This document shows positions 41,062-50,577 of a stretch of 64,000 nt of DNA, in pieces (position 1 is the first letter of the stretch; each line of letters starts with the position of its first letter). A program made the position numbers and the translations under genes. This DNA comes from Rhynchopus sp. YZ270_cl-10 (Eukaryota > Euglenozoa > Diplonemea > Diplonemida > Diplonemidae), in the NCBI GenBank assembly GCA_964035575.1, contig OZ037833.1:2666001-2730000 (forward strand), written 5' to 3'. The notes beneath the pieces were generated by a model, which did not search any database, was not told where the DNA came from, and saw nothing but the letters and a program-made list of their open reading frames with translations.

Positions 41062-41405
41062 TTTTTTTTTTTTTGTACAAGAACCTGTCGTTTTCATAAG
41101 ATGATTTCTGTTTTGTTCATCTCTTCATATATTTTTTGTAATAAAAAGGACGTCTCCGTCCCTAGTTGAGTGATGATACAGTAGGTTGAGGTGGGGTGAT
41201 ATGCATCACTCCTCTTAAGACTTAAGACCAGGCGCAGCTTACCAGCGACTCTAATGCTAATCATGACAAAGCGCTTAGGGGAATTTTATTGACCCTTCTT
41301 TCTTTGGAGTGTGTACTGCATCGTACGCATCAGATAAGAGCTTGCACATTCATCTTTTCCCCTCCCCCTCTTCACCCTTCGACCCTTTACACTGTTTTAT
41401 TAGAT

Positions 41406-41495
41406 GTAAACCACGAAATGGTGTAGGATTGCATAGGGGTCCACCCAGTGCACCAAGGTACACTATTACGAGAAAGTCTTTTGTATTTCAACTTT
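41406..41495 (+). repeat. R4 repeat copy, full length but short
   Basis: GTAAACCACGAAATGG, AGGATTGCATAGGGGTCC, AAGGTACACTATTACGAGA, GTATTTCAACTTTT. Confidence 0.85.
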
Positions 41496-41685
41496 TTTTT
41501 TTTTTTTTTCCACATTACGGTGGGGGGAATTGAGAGTATATGTGACAACTCAAAATTGCTTTCTGTTCACCTGAATGGAAGGTTCTGGAATCATTGAATC
41601 TAATATGACATTAAAATATTCTTGTCACAGGCGGGCTATTCAATAGCTGAGAATCATCTAACTAACCCCCCTTTTTTTCTTTGTA

Positions 41686-41720
41686 AGGAGACAGCACAGC
41701 GAGGCTTAGGTTCATCTCTA
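41686..41720 (+). repeat. R5 repeat copy, decayed
   Basis: AAGGAGACAGCACAGCGAGG then CTTAGGTTCATCTCTAC. Confidence 0.68.
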
Positions 41721-41747
41721 CAACAAAAAAGGAACCCCTCTTTTGTA

Positions 41748-41781
41748 GGGTGACTTAAGCACGAGAGTCATCTTATAAACT
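41748..41781 (+). repeat. R5 repeat copy, right stem lost
   Basis: GGTGACTTAAGCACGAGAG then TCATCTTATAAACT; the right stem arm is missing. Confidence 0.68.
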
Positions 41782-42571
41782 ATATCATATGTGCAGGCAA
41801 TGTTTCAAACCCTATTCTTCCCCTCCTAATGTTGCCTGCCTGCAGCGAAAAAAAAAACCCCTTTTTTTGTGTTGATTTTTTTTTTTTAGCAAAAAAGAAA
41901 GGGTTATTCTCTCTCTCGCTCAGGATGAGAAACAGAGCCGGCTCCTTCGTTTGACGTACGACGTGCGCACCGTCGTATTAAAACGCAAAAAAACCCCCCC
42001 CCCTTTTTAAAAAAAAAACTTAGCAAGAGTCTTAGGTATTTAGGAACATCTTACCAACCTCTTTTTTCCTTTTTTTCCTTTTTTTTTGGATCTCGTAGCG
42101 ATCCTTGACCCTCCTCATTGACTCTGACATTTTTTTTTTTGGTGTGTGTCTATAGGCTGGGTGGGTGGGGGGGTATTTTGTTTTAGACAAAAAAGCAAGG
42201 GGGGTGGGTCAAAACAGAGAAAACAAATGATTTTAAAATCGATTTTAAAAAAAAACACACACACACACACAAAGGGTGCAAAGTTCACAAAAAGGAGCCC
42301 CTTCACCTTGATGTGTTCTCCCCTTCCTCCCCCCCTTTTTGCAGTGAAGAAGTTTTCTGCTGGGTAGGGAGGCTTTGGGAGTACAAAAAAAAAAGGGAAA
42401 GGCAAGAAAATTGCTTTTTAAAAAAATGGAGAAAAAAAATTGTTGTCTTCATTATCCTCGCCCTTCAGCCCTATACATCACACCACAGAGATATTGCAAG
42501 GAACGCTGTTTCAGCTTTCTTAAGGGCAGGTTAGTTTTTTTGTATTTTGGGGGCGGGTCTATCAATATAAA

Positions 42572-43576
42572 ATGGTGTACTTTAGAACCTTTGATAGCTT
42601 TATGGAGGCGGCAGAAAGAATCTACTCTGAAAGCCCGACTCAGGTATGACAAGACCCAATTTTTTTTTTTATGTCACCTCATGAAGGAGGAAATAGAAAC
42701 AAAGCATTTTGAACATACTTTTGCGGTTCTAGAGACGAATCGCACTGCAGAGCCACTCCTCACCAAACAGGTCGAGGTGTGTGCGTTTCACCACAACCTC
42801 TCCCATGGGTTTTATCGTGTGATGAGTGTTAAGTTTCTATTTCCTATATCTGACATGCAACAACACCAACGCCCTCCACAGACACGGTATTCAATCAAGT
42901 TCTGCAGAGATACCTCGCAGGTGGTGCTCAGAGTTGCCGACAACAAAACGGTATGAGATAGGTCTTAGATGTCGCGTACACCCCAAATAACGTTTTTTTT
43001 TTAACTACTTTTGTCGGTCGCAGGGTACTTTGTGATTTCATCCGGATGGCTGGCATCGTACAGAGGTGCCTGCATCAACAACTCCAGTTTTTTTTTTCGA
43101 CGCTGATGGACAAAAACTCCATCTTTCGATTGAAAAGAATATCTTAATCATTCTTTTTGCTTTTCACCCTACCTAATCCCCATGCTACAGGTGGTCTGCT
43201 ATAAAATGGTCGAAAAGGAAGACCTTCGGAACATGGAGGAGATGAACGCAAGATTCCTTCATTTGTATGCAACATCCCCATATCCCCCCTATCCACTATC
43301 CCCCCATGCTCCTGTTCTCCCTTTGCATTGGAAAGGATGTGGTTCAACTGATTTCAAACAAAAGGGTCTACGAGAGAGAGGATTTCAAAATATTTTGTTT
43401 GTCACACACCTAACTCTGCCCATTCACTCAGGTGTGTCGAGCGGGAGTTCAACGAAGAAGATGTGAAGCAGGCTATGCAGGCAAAACACCAGGCAACCAT
43501 GCAGAGCAATCAGCAGCAACAAGCTGCAAAGAAGAAGCCGCAGCAGAACCAAGCAAAGGGAAAGAAGAAGAGATAA
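42572..43576 (+). CDS. SRP9: signal recognition particle 9 kDa subunit
   Basis: SRP9 pairs with SRP14 on the Alu domain of SRP RNA and helps slow translation during protein targeting to the ER. Four exons: 42572-42643, 42882-42950, 43191-43264, 43432-43576. Introns of 238, 240 and 167 nt with GTATGA, GTATGA and GTATGC donors and AG acceptors. The spliced 119 residues begin MVYFRTFDSFMEAAERIYSE, matching the SRP9 start (W/F-x-x-F-x-x-A-A-E-x-L/I-Y). They continue RYSIKFCR...VVLRVADNKTVVCYKM, aligning with the VVLKYRHSDGNLCVKVTDD-x-VCLVYKT region, then helix EDLRNMEEMNARFLHL. The basic Gln/Lys-rich C-terminal tail (KKKPQQNQAKGKKKR) is longer than in human SRP9 (86 residues). Intron 1 carries an R2 repeat and intron 2 an R7 repeat. 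No single exon is long, so the gene is easy to miss. Confidence 0.88.
42675..42844 (+). repeat. R2 repeat copy 1, inside SRP9 intron 1
   Basis: About 170 bp from CACCTCATGAAGGAGGAAAT to GTGTTAAGTTTCTATTT. The hairpin GCGGTTC/GAATCGC has one changed pair here. It fills most of the intron. Confidence 0.9.
43035..43084 (+). repeat. R7 repeat copy, inside SRP9 intron 2
   Basis: ATTTCATCCGGATGGCTGGC, ATCGTACAGAGGTGCCTGC, ATCAACAACTCC. Confidence 0.88.
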
Positions 43577-44787
43577 AAAAAAAATTTTTTTTTTTGTTTC
43601 CCTCTTTCTCTCTCCCACACCCACTCCCCTCACTAACACTAACCTACCTTGGAAGAACGATTTGTCAGAGGAAAAAAAAAAAGGGGTATCTGACATGTGC
43701 GTTTAGAGATGCCCTCAGTGCAACAAAAACCCCCCTCTTTCCTTCTGTGCCTGCTGTAATAAAAAGACGGTACAGGACACAGTTGGAACCGAGGGATGGC
43801 GATCGTGTGATGGATTTTCAAAAAAAAAAAGCAAACAAAAAAAAGAAAGGATCACATCAGCGGTTGCGAGGGGGGCAAAAAAAAAACAGGATTTTTCAAA
43901 AAAAAAAAAAAAATTGGAAAATTGAGTAGTGTGGTTTCCCATTCAGTAAAAAAACAAAATGGGTGTTTTTTTGAATAGCAGGTTGTGGGTAGTCCCTAAA
44001 GATCGGGATATTTGCTGTATTGTGAGGTGTAGTACTTCCCTTTTTTTTTTGTCATGTCTCTTTGCAGCCATTCGTGTGGGTGGGGGAAAAAGAAAAATAT
44101 TTTTTGGAAAAGGGTAACTCAGGAGGAAACCGCAGCGTTCCTTTCTGAAGCTACCAAAGAAAAAAAAGGGGGAGGGGGGAGGGGGGGGGGTTGTGGAGTG
44201 GACAACCACAGCAAAACAACAAAACGAAAAAAGCAAAAAGAGTTTCAGTGCTGTTTTATTGGAAAGAACTGATTTTTTTTGAGTCTTGGGTTCTTCTTAC
44301 CAGCTTTTTTTTAAAAATGTAGGTATGGGCTTTGTATTTCAAGCCAAAAATTTTTTTGGTCTCTTTAGATGAGATGTTGCTGCGCGATGTTTCATCTATT
44401 CAAGGAATTTCTCCTTTTTTTTCCTTCTATTTTGAATGCATTGGGGGGGACGATAGTAGTTGCGGGACGTTCTTTCTATACGCCAATGGAGAAATTATTT
44501 TTACTCGCCCCTTTGGTGTTACCGATCTGCTGTCGGGGACATGTCAAGGACATGTCAATATAGGGGGGGTGTGTCATTTTCCCCTGTAAACCTTCTGTCA
44601 AGGACATGTCAAGGACCTGTCAATATGGGCCCTTTCGGGAACACCACCCTTCCCTGCAAAAATAGCAACTCTCATTGAAAACTGGCAACACTTGTGTTGT
44701 CTATAACATTTCAAAAGTATTTTGAATGCATTGCTCACCGCGCAACGGTGTAGGTATACCTTATCAAAGTTTGCCCCCCTTTTTTTA

Positions 44788-44837
44788 GATGTACGTATCT
44801 CTGCAGCAAGACACATTTTCATCTTTGAAATACTTTT
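44788..44837 (+). repeat. R6-like repeat copy, decayed
   Basis: GATGTACGTATCTCTGCAGC, AAGACACATTTTCATCTTTG; hairpin largely lost. Confidence 0.5.
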
Positions 44838-44993
44838 CCCCCCTTTTTCTTCAGGTAAAAAGCAAAATGCTACATCCCCCTCCCCCCCCTCCCCTCTGAT
44901 CTTCAGATCACCATGACAGTATTTTCTTCTCACAACGAAACAAAAGAGGAGATGTTACTTTATTCTTCATAATTCCACACCCCCCACACACGG

Positions 44994-45089
44994 CAGAGAA
45001 TAAGACTCGGGGACCGGAGACCCGTTATTCTCAGCCGGACTGGGACCCAGTACCGGGGACCGGGGACCGGGTACCCGGCTTATTCTCTG
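44994..45089. repeat. GC-rich palindromic element upstream of ATG4
   Basis: Ends CAGAGAATAAG and CTTATTCTCTG are inverted. The inside is built of GGGGACCGG and CCGGGTACCCGG units. A 96-bp island of GC in AT-rich DNA, 211 bases before the ATG4 start; a small foldback insertion is likely. Confidence 0.7.
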
Positions 45090-45300
45090 CTGTGCCCCAT
45101 CCCATTCCATTCCACAAAATACCTTCCAGAACAATACAAAAAAAAAAAAACACAACAAAACACTAAACACTAAAAACACTTCAAGGTTGTGTTGTCTCCC
45201 TTATTCCTCCCTTCATTGGCCATCCTTTGCTATAACGGCGTTCTTCACGGATGCATTTAAGGAGAGGAAACAGCGTACCTTCGTGAATTGGCGTGGGGTG

Positions 45301-46483
45301 ATGGGGAAGATACACAGCAGCCCGCTTTCGGGTGGACATCGGGATGCTTCTTTTTTGAAGGGGGAGACCGGAACGCTTGTGGTGTTGGGGGACACATTTG
45401 ATGAGTTGAATGAAGAAGCGATTGCGGCGCTTACACGGCCGAAGTGGTTTTCGTATCGGAAAGGCTTTCCGAAGCTGCTTAATACCACGAGGACAACTGA
45501 TGCGGGGTGGGGGTGTGTCCACCGATGCGGGCAAATGATGATAATGGAAACGCTACAACGGCATCTCCCTAAGGTGCCTGCGGCAACGCTAATGGAGTTA
45601 TTTCGAGATGAGAACGATTCACCGTTTTCGTTGCACAAAATTGCACGGGATGGGGAAAAATTTGGGCGCAAAATTGGGGATTGGTTTTACCCTTCTACCG
45701 TCGCGAAGTGTCTACGCAACATAGTAGATGAGGAGGTGGCAATGCCGGAATCTCTTTTGAGTGGCGCGCCGTTGTGTGTCATGGTGCTGCAACCCCCGGT
45801 GTTGCACACAGAGCTGCTTCATGAGCATTTCAAAAAATATCAAGGTGTATTGGTGTTGGTGCCACAGAGGCTAGGTCTGAACAAAATCCAGTCTGTCTAC
45901 CATTCCTCTCTCAAGCAAAGCCTCGAATGCAAATGGAGTGTCGGCATCATAGGTGGCAGGCCAAAGCACTCCCTCTTCTTCATTGGGTACAGAGGTGATC
46001 AGTTGGTGTTCCTCGATCCGCACGTCGTGCAGCCGGCGTACACAGCAACGTCAGAGGCAGGGCGCACAACAGACCCACACAAATCAAGCTTCCCAATAGC
46101 CGAAGTCGACCCAACCTGTCTGTTCTGCTACTTCATCCCGTCTGTTGATGAGGTAGACGCCTTTACTGCATGGATGACCGACTTCGTTGAGGTATGGGGG
46201 AGTAGGGTTTTGTGTCCATTCTGTCCTTTACTGTCTTTTTTTTTCAACACAGAATTCAAAACACCCGATTCTTTCCCTTGCCGACGGGCTCCCTTCGCCG
46301 GATGCTGGTGAGCATGAAACAGGTATGTTTTCAAAAAAAAATCTAAAAAACAACTAGAGGGTAGGCAACTGCACAGAATTGATCACAATACCGGATAATA
46401 AAAAAATATTCAAAAACACAGACGACGTAATATCAATTGACGACGAAGACACCGAGATTGACAGCGACTTCGTTGTGTTGTGA
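45301..46483 (+). CDS. ATG4: autophagy cysteine protease ATG4
   Basis: Peptidase C54 that trims ATG8 for lipidation and removes it from membranes. Three exons: 45301-46191, 46253-46322, 46422-46483, with introns of 61 and 99 nt (GTATGG and GTATGT donors; CAACACAG and AACACAG acceptors), giving 340 residues. The first in-frame ATG is at 45,301; the frame is open a further 38 codons upstream but without ATG, so a small 5' exon is possible. Visible family motifs: PKWFSYRKGFPKL, the catalytic Cys72 in DAGWGCVHRCGQMM, GGRPKHSLFFIGYRGD, and Asp239/His241 in LVFLDPHVVQP. The two short 3' exons encode an acidic end, DDEDTEIDSDFVVL, finishing in an F-x-x-L LC3-interacting-type motif at the extreme C-terminus like that of human ATG4B. 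The exon 1 read-through lacks it. Confidence 0.93.
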
Positions 46484-46826
46484 TGTGGGGGATCCCTTGT
46501 ACCTGGGGAGGTCAAAATGTGAGCGTGTGCGGGGAAAAGCGTGCCATGTAAAGTAACAGACTTGCGGTGTTTTTTTTCCCCCCTCCCTCCTCCCTCACTT
46601 TTTTTTCTTCCAATTTTGTTGGGGTCGCGGGGGTGGTGTTTCTCAAAAGGGGGGGGTGGGTTCGGGGGTGTTGGGGGTAATATGCGTTCGTTTTTGGGGT
46701 TGTTTTTAATACTTTTTTGGGGTCATTTTGTTTCCCCTCTCCCCTCCCCCTCCCGTTGAGCAGCCTTTCCTCCACAGTCTTTCAACCAGGCAATCTTTTG
46801 ACGCAAAAAAAAAAATATGTGGATAT

Positions 46827-46886
46827 TGCACAACTGTGGCAACACAACCGAGGCAACTACACTAATCCAACAATTTATCAAAAAAG
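46827..46886 (+). repeat. R3 repeat copy 2
   Basis: GCACAACTGTGGCAACACAA, CCGAGGCAACTACACTAAT, CCAACAATTTATCAAAAAA. Confidence 0.9.
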
Positions 46887-47106
46887 GGGGTGGTACAATA
46901 GACTTCGGGCATAGGCTATTGTCGACACAACACTAAGGAGACCAGAGTTCCTTCTGTACATATAGACAGGGAGATGTACGGTGAGTGCATCTCGCTCTCT
47001 CTTTGGGTGACGATTTTTTTTTTTCAAATTTGACAGATTTTTTGTCGATACATCAGTTCAACAAGAGGACATTGCAAAATTCTTCAAAAAAAAAAAAAAA
47101 ATTGTT

Positions 47107-47238
47107 TTTATTCCTACAAAGCGTAGCTTAAAGGAGAAATAGTTACTCAGATACGGTCGCCAATCACCCCTCAAAGAGGGTAATTGAGCAATCAACGAAA
47201 AAACCTTTTTTCCTTTTACCTATCAGAGTTACTATTTT
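47107..47238 (+). repeat. R1 repeat copy 4
   Basis: CCTACAAAGCGTAGCTTAAA; hairpin loop altered (CTCAAAGAG) with arms CAATCACCC and GGGTAATTG kept. Confidence 0.9.
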
Positions 47239-47435
47239 TTTTTTTTTGCAAAATTTCTAGGGTGGAGAAAAAAGTGTTGTGTAAAAGTATCCTAGCCTTT
47301 GGGGACAATGCGTGCAGGAATCTATTGTCAAAAATGCAGCAGAGGAAAAAAATCTAAAGAAAAATTTCCAGTAGTGGCGGTTTTCTCTCCTCTCTGCGAC
47401 CCCCCCGTTCACGCCCCCATTTTATATGTTTCAGG

Positions 47436-47610
47436 CAGGGATATTGCTAACCATCAATCATTGCCACCTCAGTGGTTCCCCCCCGTTTCCAACCATCAAC
47501 CCATCGCCCCAGTGTGCTATGGTACTATGGTACAAATATTCCACCCCCGCCCCACACGAACTCCCAAAAAAATTACAAAAAAAAAATCCCGAAAGTTAGC
47601 AATATCCCTG
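47436..47610. mobile_element. hAT-like MITE (175 bp)
   Basis: Terminal inverted repeats CAGGGATATTGCTAAC (16 bp). Flanks TGTTTCAG (47,427-47,434) and TGTGTCAG (47,611-47,618) match in 7 of 8 bases, with one extra base on the left. CAGGG...CCCTG ends and an 8-bp duplication are hAT features. No coding capacity. Confidence 0.72.
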
Positions 47611-47691
47611 TGTGTCAGCTCTAGTTTGAGGATTGTCTAATAGATTTTTCTTTCCTGTTTGACTTCCTCATTTCCCTTCATTTACGTTAAA

Positions 47692-47730
47692 GATGTGTGT
47701 ACTGTCGACGTGCATTCATCTTCAAACTTT
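47692..47730 (+). repeat. R6 repeat copy, decayed
   Basis: GATGTGTGTACTGTCGACGT, GCATTCATCTTCAAACTTT. Confidence 0.65.
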
Positions 47731-47739
47731 CTTTCTTTA

Positions 47740-47790
47740 AGGTGGCCTAGCATAGAGAGGCCTTTCGTTCATCTTATGCAAAACTCTTTT
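47740..47790 (+). repeat. R5 repeat copy, changed stem
   Basis: GGTGGCCTAGCATAGAGAGG, CCTTTCGTTCATCTTATGC; pairing moved to GGCC/GGCC. Confidence 0.62.
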
Positions 47791-47822
47791 AAACCTGTAC
47801 CTCTGCTGCCTTAGGCCTTAGG

Positions 47823-47861
47823 GGTAAGGCAACGAGAGGTTTAGATTCATCTAAGCTTTTC
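47823..47861 (+). repeat. R5 repeat copy
   Basis: GTAAGGCAACGAGAGGTTTA, GATTCATCTAAGCTTTTC, then a T tract ending in TTTTTAG. Confidence 0.68.
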
Positions 47862-47943
47862 TTATTTTTAGACTAGGCTTGATGGGCTTAGACTAATCTT
47901 AGCATGTTTAGAGGTGTCAAAAGTGAGCATTTTTTTTTTCCAG

Positions 47944-48013
47944 AATTGACCCTGTGTCTGCAATGATCCCCTTTCATCTGACTGATGAGTGGAAGCGGGA
48001 GTACATATCAGAG
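47944..48013 (+). CDS. orphan exon-like segment, gene unknown
   Basis: Seventy bases with exon character between TTTTTTTTTTCCAG and GTAAACC. In the frame without stops they read IDPVSAMIPFHLTDEWKREY then ISE, a normal-looking soluble protein segment. The following R4 repeat begins exactly at GTAAACCACG and is followed by TTTTTGTTTCAG at 48,136; joining there would add CP and a stop. No neighbouring exons were recognised, so this may be the end of a gene whose other exons are hidden among repeats, a retained fragment, or chance. Confidence 0.35.
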
Positions 48014-48127
48014 GTAAACCACGAAATGGATTGTAGGACTGCATGGTTGGGGTGTCCACCCCCCCCGGGCCGGTCATTTATTAAAGGGACACTGTCACGA
48101 GAGGGCTTTGTATTTCAAGTCAACTTT
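48014..48127 (+). repeat. R4 repeat copy, full length
   Basis: GTAAACCACGAAATGG, GACTGCATGGTTGGGGTGTC, GGACACTGTCACGAGAGGG, CTTTGTATTTCAAGTCAACT; followed by a T tract ending in CAG. Confidence 0.92.
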
Positions 48128-48347
48128 TTGTTTCAGTGTCCGTAACTGCCGATGAACGGAGTAAAATTTTTACAACTTTTTCGAATCCCCTTATGAGGGG
48201 TGTGCTCAGTTCACTCTGCCAAGAGTGTTCAGAACTGTGCTTTAAGAGAGGGAGATGTGATTCATTCATCTCCCAACTGCAGGAGGGTGTTTTTTATATA
48301 CGAGAGGGTGTAGATTCTTCTTTAAAACCTCTTGTTCTTGTGATCAA

Positions 48348-48391
48348 GGTGACTAAGCACCAGAGGCTTAGGTTCATCTTTTAAACTTTTT
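48348..48391 (+). repeat. R5 hairpin repeat copy
   Basis: Stem CTAAGC/GCTTAG, loop ACCAGAG, then GTTCATCTTTTAAACTTTTT and a T tract ending in GTCAG. Confidence 0.88.
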
Positions 48392-48625
48392 CTTTTTTTG
48401 TCAGGCATGTGTATCTCAGAATGGTTTTACGTATAGTGTATTTTGTCCTAATATCTAACCTTTTTGTCTTTTTGGGGAAAAAAATGGGGGGGTTTTTTTT
48501 TTTGCAATTTTTCGAGAGAACAGCCGACTGCTCTAGAGAAAGGCTTTTGTTCTCTCTCCATTAAAACATTCCCCCCACCCATCCCACCCATCCCTCCCTC
48601 CCTCCCTCCCTCCCTCCCTCCTCTG

Positions 48626-48671
48626 ATGGTGGTGGTATTGTGATGGGTTCCCATCACAATACTGCCACCAT
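48626..48671. repeat. near-perfect palindrome
   Basis: Thirteen perfect pairs (GTATTGTGATGGG) around a 2-base centre, extended to about 22 pairs counting G-U. Directly follows the CCCT run. Confidence 0.85.
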
Positions 48672-48720
48672 TACCCACCTCCTTCCGTATAATACATTTG
48701 TTAACAATGTTTTTAGATAA

Positions 48721-49907
48721 GGGTAGCACAATTAAAAATATTGTTTAGTGTCCTGCGCGCGAACAGATTTTTGGAAATCCAAAAAAAAAAAAAAAATTGG
48801 GACACAACTACAAAAAAAATAATTTTTATGGTTGGTAGATTGAAGTCAGGACGGACGAAGTCTCGGAGGGCCCTAAGGGGGAAGGTAGGTAGGGCACTTC
48901 TGTCTGGGAAAAAGTGACCAGAAAAAAAAAAAAATGTTGGGGTCCCGTGCTCCCAAATGTGCGAAATAAGCAAGAAATAAGCATTTTTGCGCACACGTGT
49001 ATAAAAAAAAATCCGCCTCCGGCGGGGTTCGTTTTCGAGGATTTTCAGAGATCTCACGTTATGAAGATTTCCTTAAGAAACCATTGAATGTCATATTTCA
49101 GAATAGTACCTTAGAGTGTTTTTGGACACACATGTGACACCACCGTGGAGAGCAATCGGCTCGTGCAATCAAAAGAAAGTGGAGAAAAGGTACAAGAATA
49201 AAAAAGGTTGGGTACCGTGCGCCTGCGGCGCTGCCTGTTCCCTACCAGTTTCTACAGGCAAACACTTGCCCCCTTTACCTTACACTGACGGGTTTTGACC
49301 AAAACCAAGAACTTGTCCATTTCGGCAAATTGACCCCACCACAGAACGGACGGATTCCGAAAATGCAAATGCCGGTGTTTTCGCGCATTTTCATGTTTCA
49401 AGACGTCAGGATCAGGGAGAGAAAATCTGGTTGTGGGATTTACCTTGGCCCTCTTTACCCTACATGGATTTTGACCAAAACCAAGAATTTGGCCATTTCG
49501 GTCGCAAAGTGACCCCACCACAGTGCGGACGGATTCCGGAAATCCCAATCGCGGTATGTTTTCGGGCTGAAAACCCACTGTTTTTTCAGGGGAAAAAATT
49601 GCTTCCAAATGTCGGAATTTTCCGAATTTTCCTGAAAATGACCCTTGTTTACGAGTATGGGTTCATATTTTGCGAAAATTTAAGTCACTAAAATTTTGTC
49701 CATTTTTCCGTATTCACCCCACCACAAGCCGGGATTGGCTCAGAAATGCAACAAAACGCCCCAGAGATAGGAAATAGCCTGAAAAGAGGGCAAAATAGGT
49801 GAGGGAAAAATTATTTTTTTTTGACTAGTTATTTTTTTTTTGCGTGCGTGCGAACAGATTTTTGGGGAGCGGTGGGACACTAAACAAGGTTTTTAATTGT
49901 GCTACCC
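48721..49907. mobile_element. Harbinger-like non-autonomous transposon (1187 bp)
   Basis: Inverted ends GGGTAGCACAATTAAAAA and TTGTTTAGTGTCC at both sides, flanked by TAA on left (48,718-48,720) and right (49,908-49,910). A 3-bp TAA/TTA duplication is typical of PIF/Harbinger elements. No transposase is recognisable. Inside, a module of about 90 bp is repeated at 49,292-49,385 and 49,472-49,560, with a third weak copy near 49,700. Confidence 0.75.
49292..49560 (+). repeat. two direct copies of a 90-bp module
   Basis: Each copy has GACCAAAACCAAGAA, CCATTTCGG, TGACCCCACCACAG and GGACGGATTCCG-AAAT. A reversed copy lies at 31,537-31,606 outside any recognised transposon. Confidence 0.85.
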
Positions 49908-50061
49908 TAAATAGTTATTGTTTTTGTTATAGTTATATCAATTATCGTTTCTTCCCTTTTTGGATTGCTTCGCGCTTGAATTGGAAACATGGTCCCAAGC
50001 GGTAACGATTGTAAAGGCAAATACAGGCGTGTTTCATCAACCTGTCACCTTTTATTCCTCT

Positions 50062-50105
50062 AATGTGTGCGTACAGTGAGGCATTTCCATCTCAATATTT
50101 TCTTA
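50062..50105 (+). repeat. R6 repeat copy, weak stem
   Basis: AATGTGTGCGTACAGTGAGG, CATTTCCATCTCAATATTTT. Confidence 0.6.
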
Positions 50106-50447
50106 ACCCTTTAAGAACGAACCGCCAGGCTGGTGTCGTTATAACACTTTGTTTTGTCGACCAGTCAATGGATGTCGATGTTTTTGGATGTGCCTGGGCT
50201 TTGCAGGCGAAAAAAAGAAAGGGGTGCTCTCCAGGGTTCAGGACGAATGACGTCAGAAAGTGGTAGAGTTCATCCTCGGGTGTCTACACTAATACAACCA
50301 AGTTTTCAAAAAAAAAAAAAAACAAAAAAAAAAAAAAAAATCGACATCCCTTCATCATAAAGGGCTAAGAGATGAAAGGGCAACTCCATCACGGGACAAC
50401 CTTTTATCTTTTTATATGATTGATTTATTCCATTTTTTTATTTATTT

Positions 50448-50577
50448 TATACCTACAAGCGTAGCTTAAAGGAGAAATAGTTCCTCAGATACGGTCGCCA
50501 ATCACCCTTCCAACAGGGTAATTGTGCAATCAACGAAAAAACCTTTTTTCCTTTTACTTACCTATCAGAGTTACTAT
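50448..50577 (+). repeat. R1 repeat copy 5
   Basis: TATACCTACAAGCGTAGC to CCTATCAGAGTTACTATT; hairpin arms CAATCACCC and GGGTAATTG. Confidence 0.9.

Larger units (their letters stand above)
38746..42571. other. gene-poor repeat block
   Basis: About 3.8 kb without a recognised gene. It contains R4, R5, R6 and R7 copies, a TA-flanked foldback and long A/T runs. GATTGTCGACACAAC (40,407) recurs near 29,148 and 46,917. Confidence 0.5.
43577..45300. other. spacer with short repeats and GC palindrome
   Basis: No gene recognised. Poly-A/T and poly-G runs, R4 fragment at about 44,321-44,344, weak R6 copy at 44,788-44,837, and GGACATGTCAA-type motifs (44,535-44,625) like those at 32.75 kb. A GC-rich palindrome lies at 44,994-45,089. 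Confidence 0.5.
46484..48720. other. gene-poor repeat block
   Basis: No complete gene recognised. Contains R3, R1, R4, R5, R6 copies, an hAT-like MITE, one exon-like segment (47,944-48,013), a CCCT tetranucleotide run (48,588-48,620) and a palindrome (48,626-48,671). Confidence 0.5.

Noticed and set aside
47299-47640. 113-residue frame containing CQKCSRGKK
   Set aside because: Half of it lies within the hAT-like MITE and composition is not protein-like.
24044-50577. CRISPR array formed by the regularly similar R1 copies
   Set aside because: Copies are kilobases apart, 130 bp long and not separated by uniform spacers.
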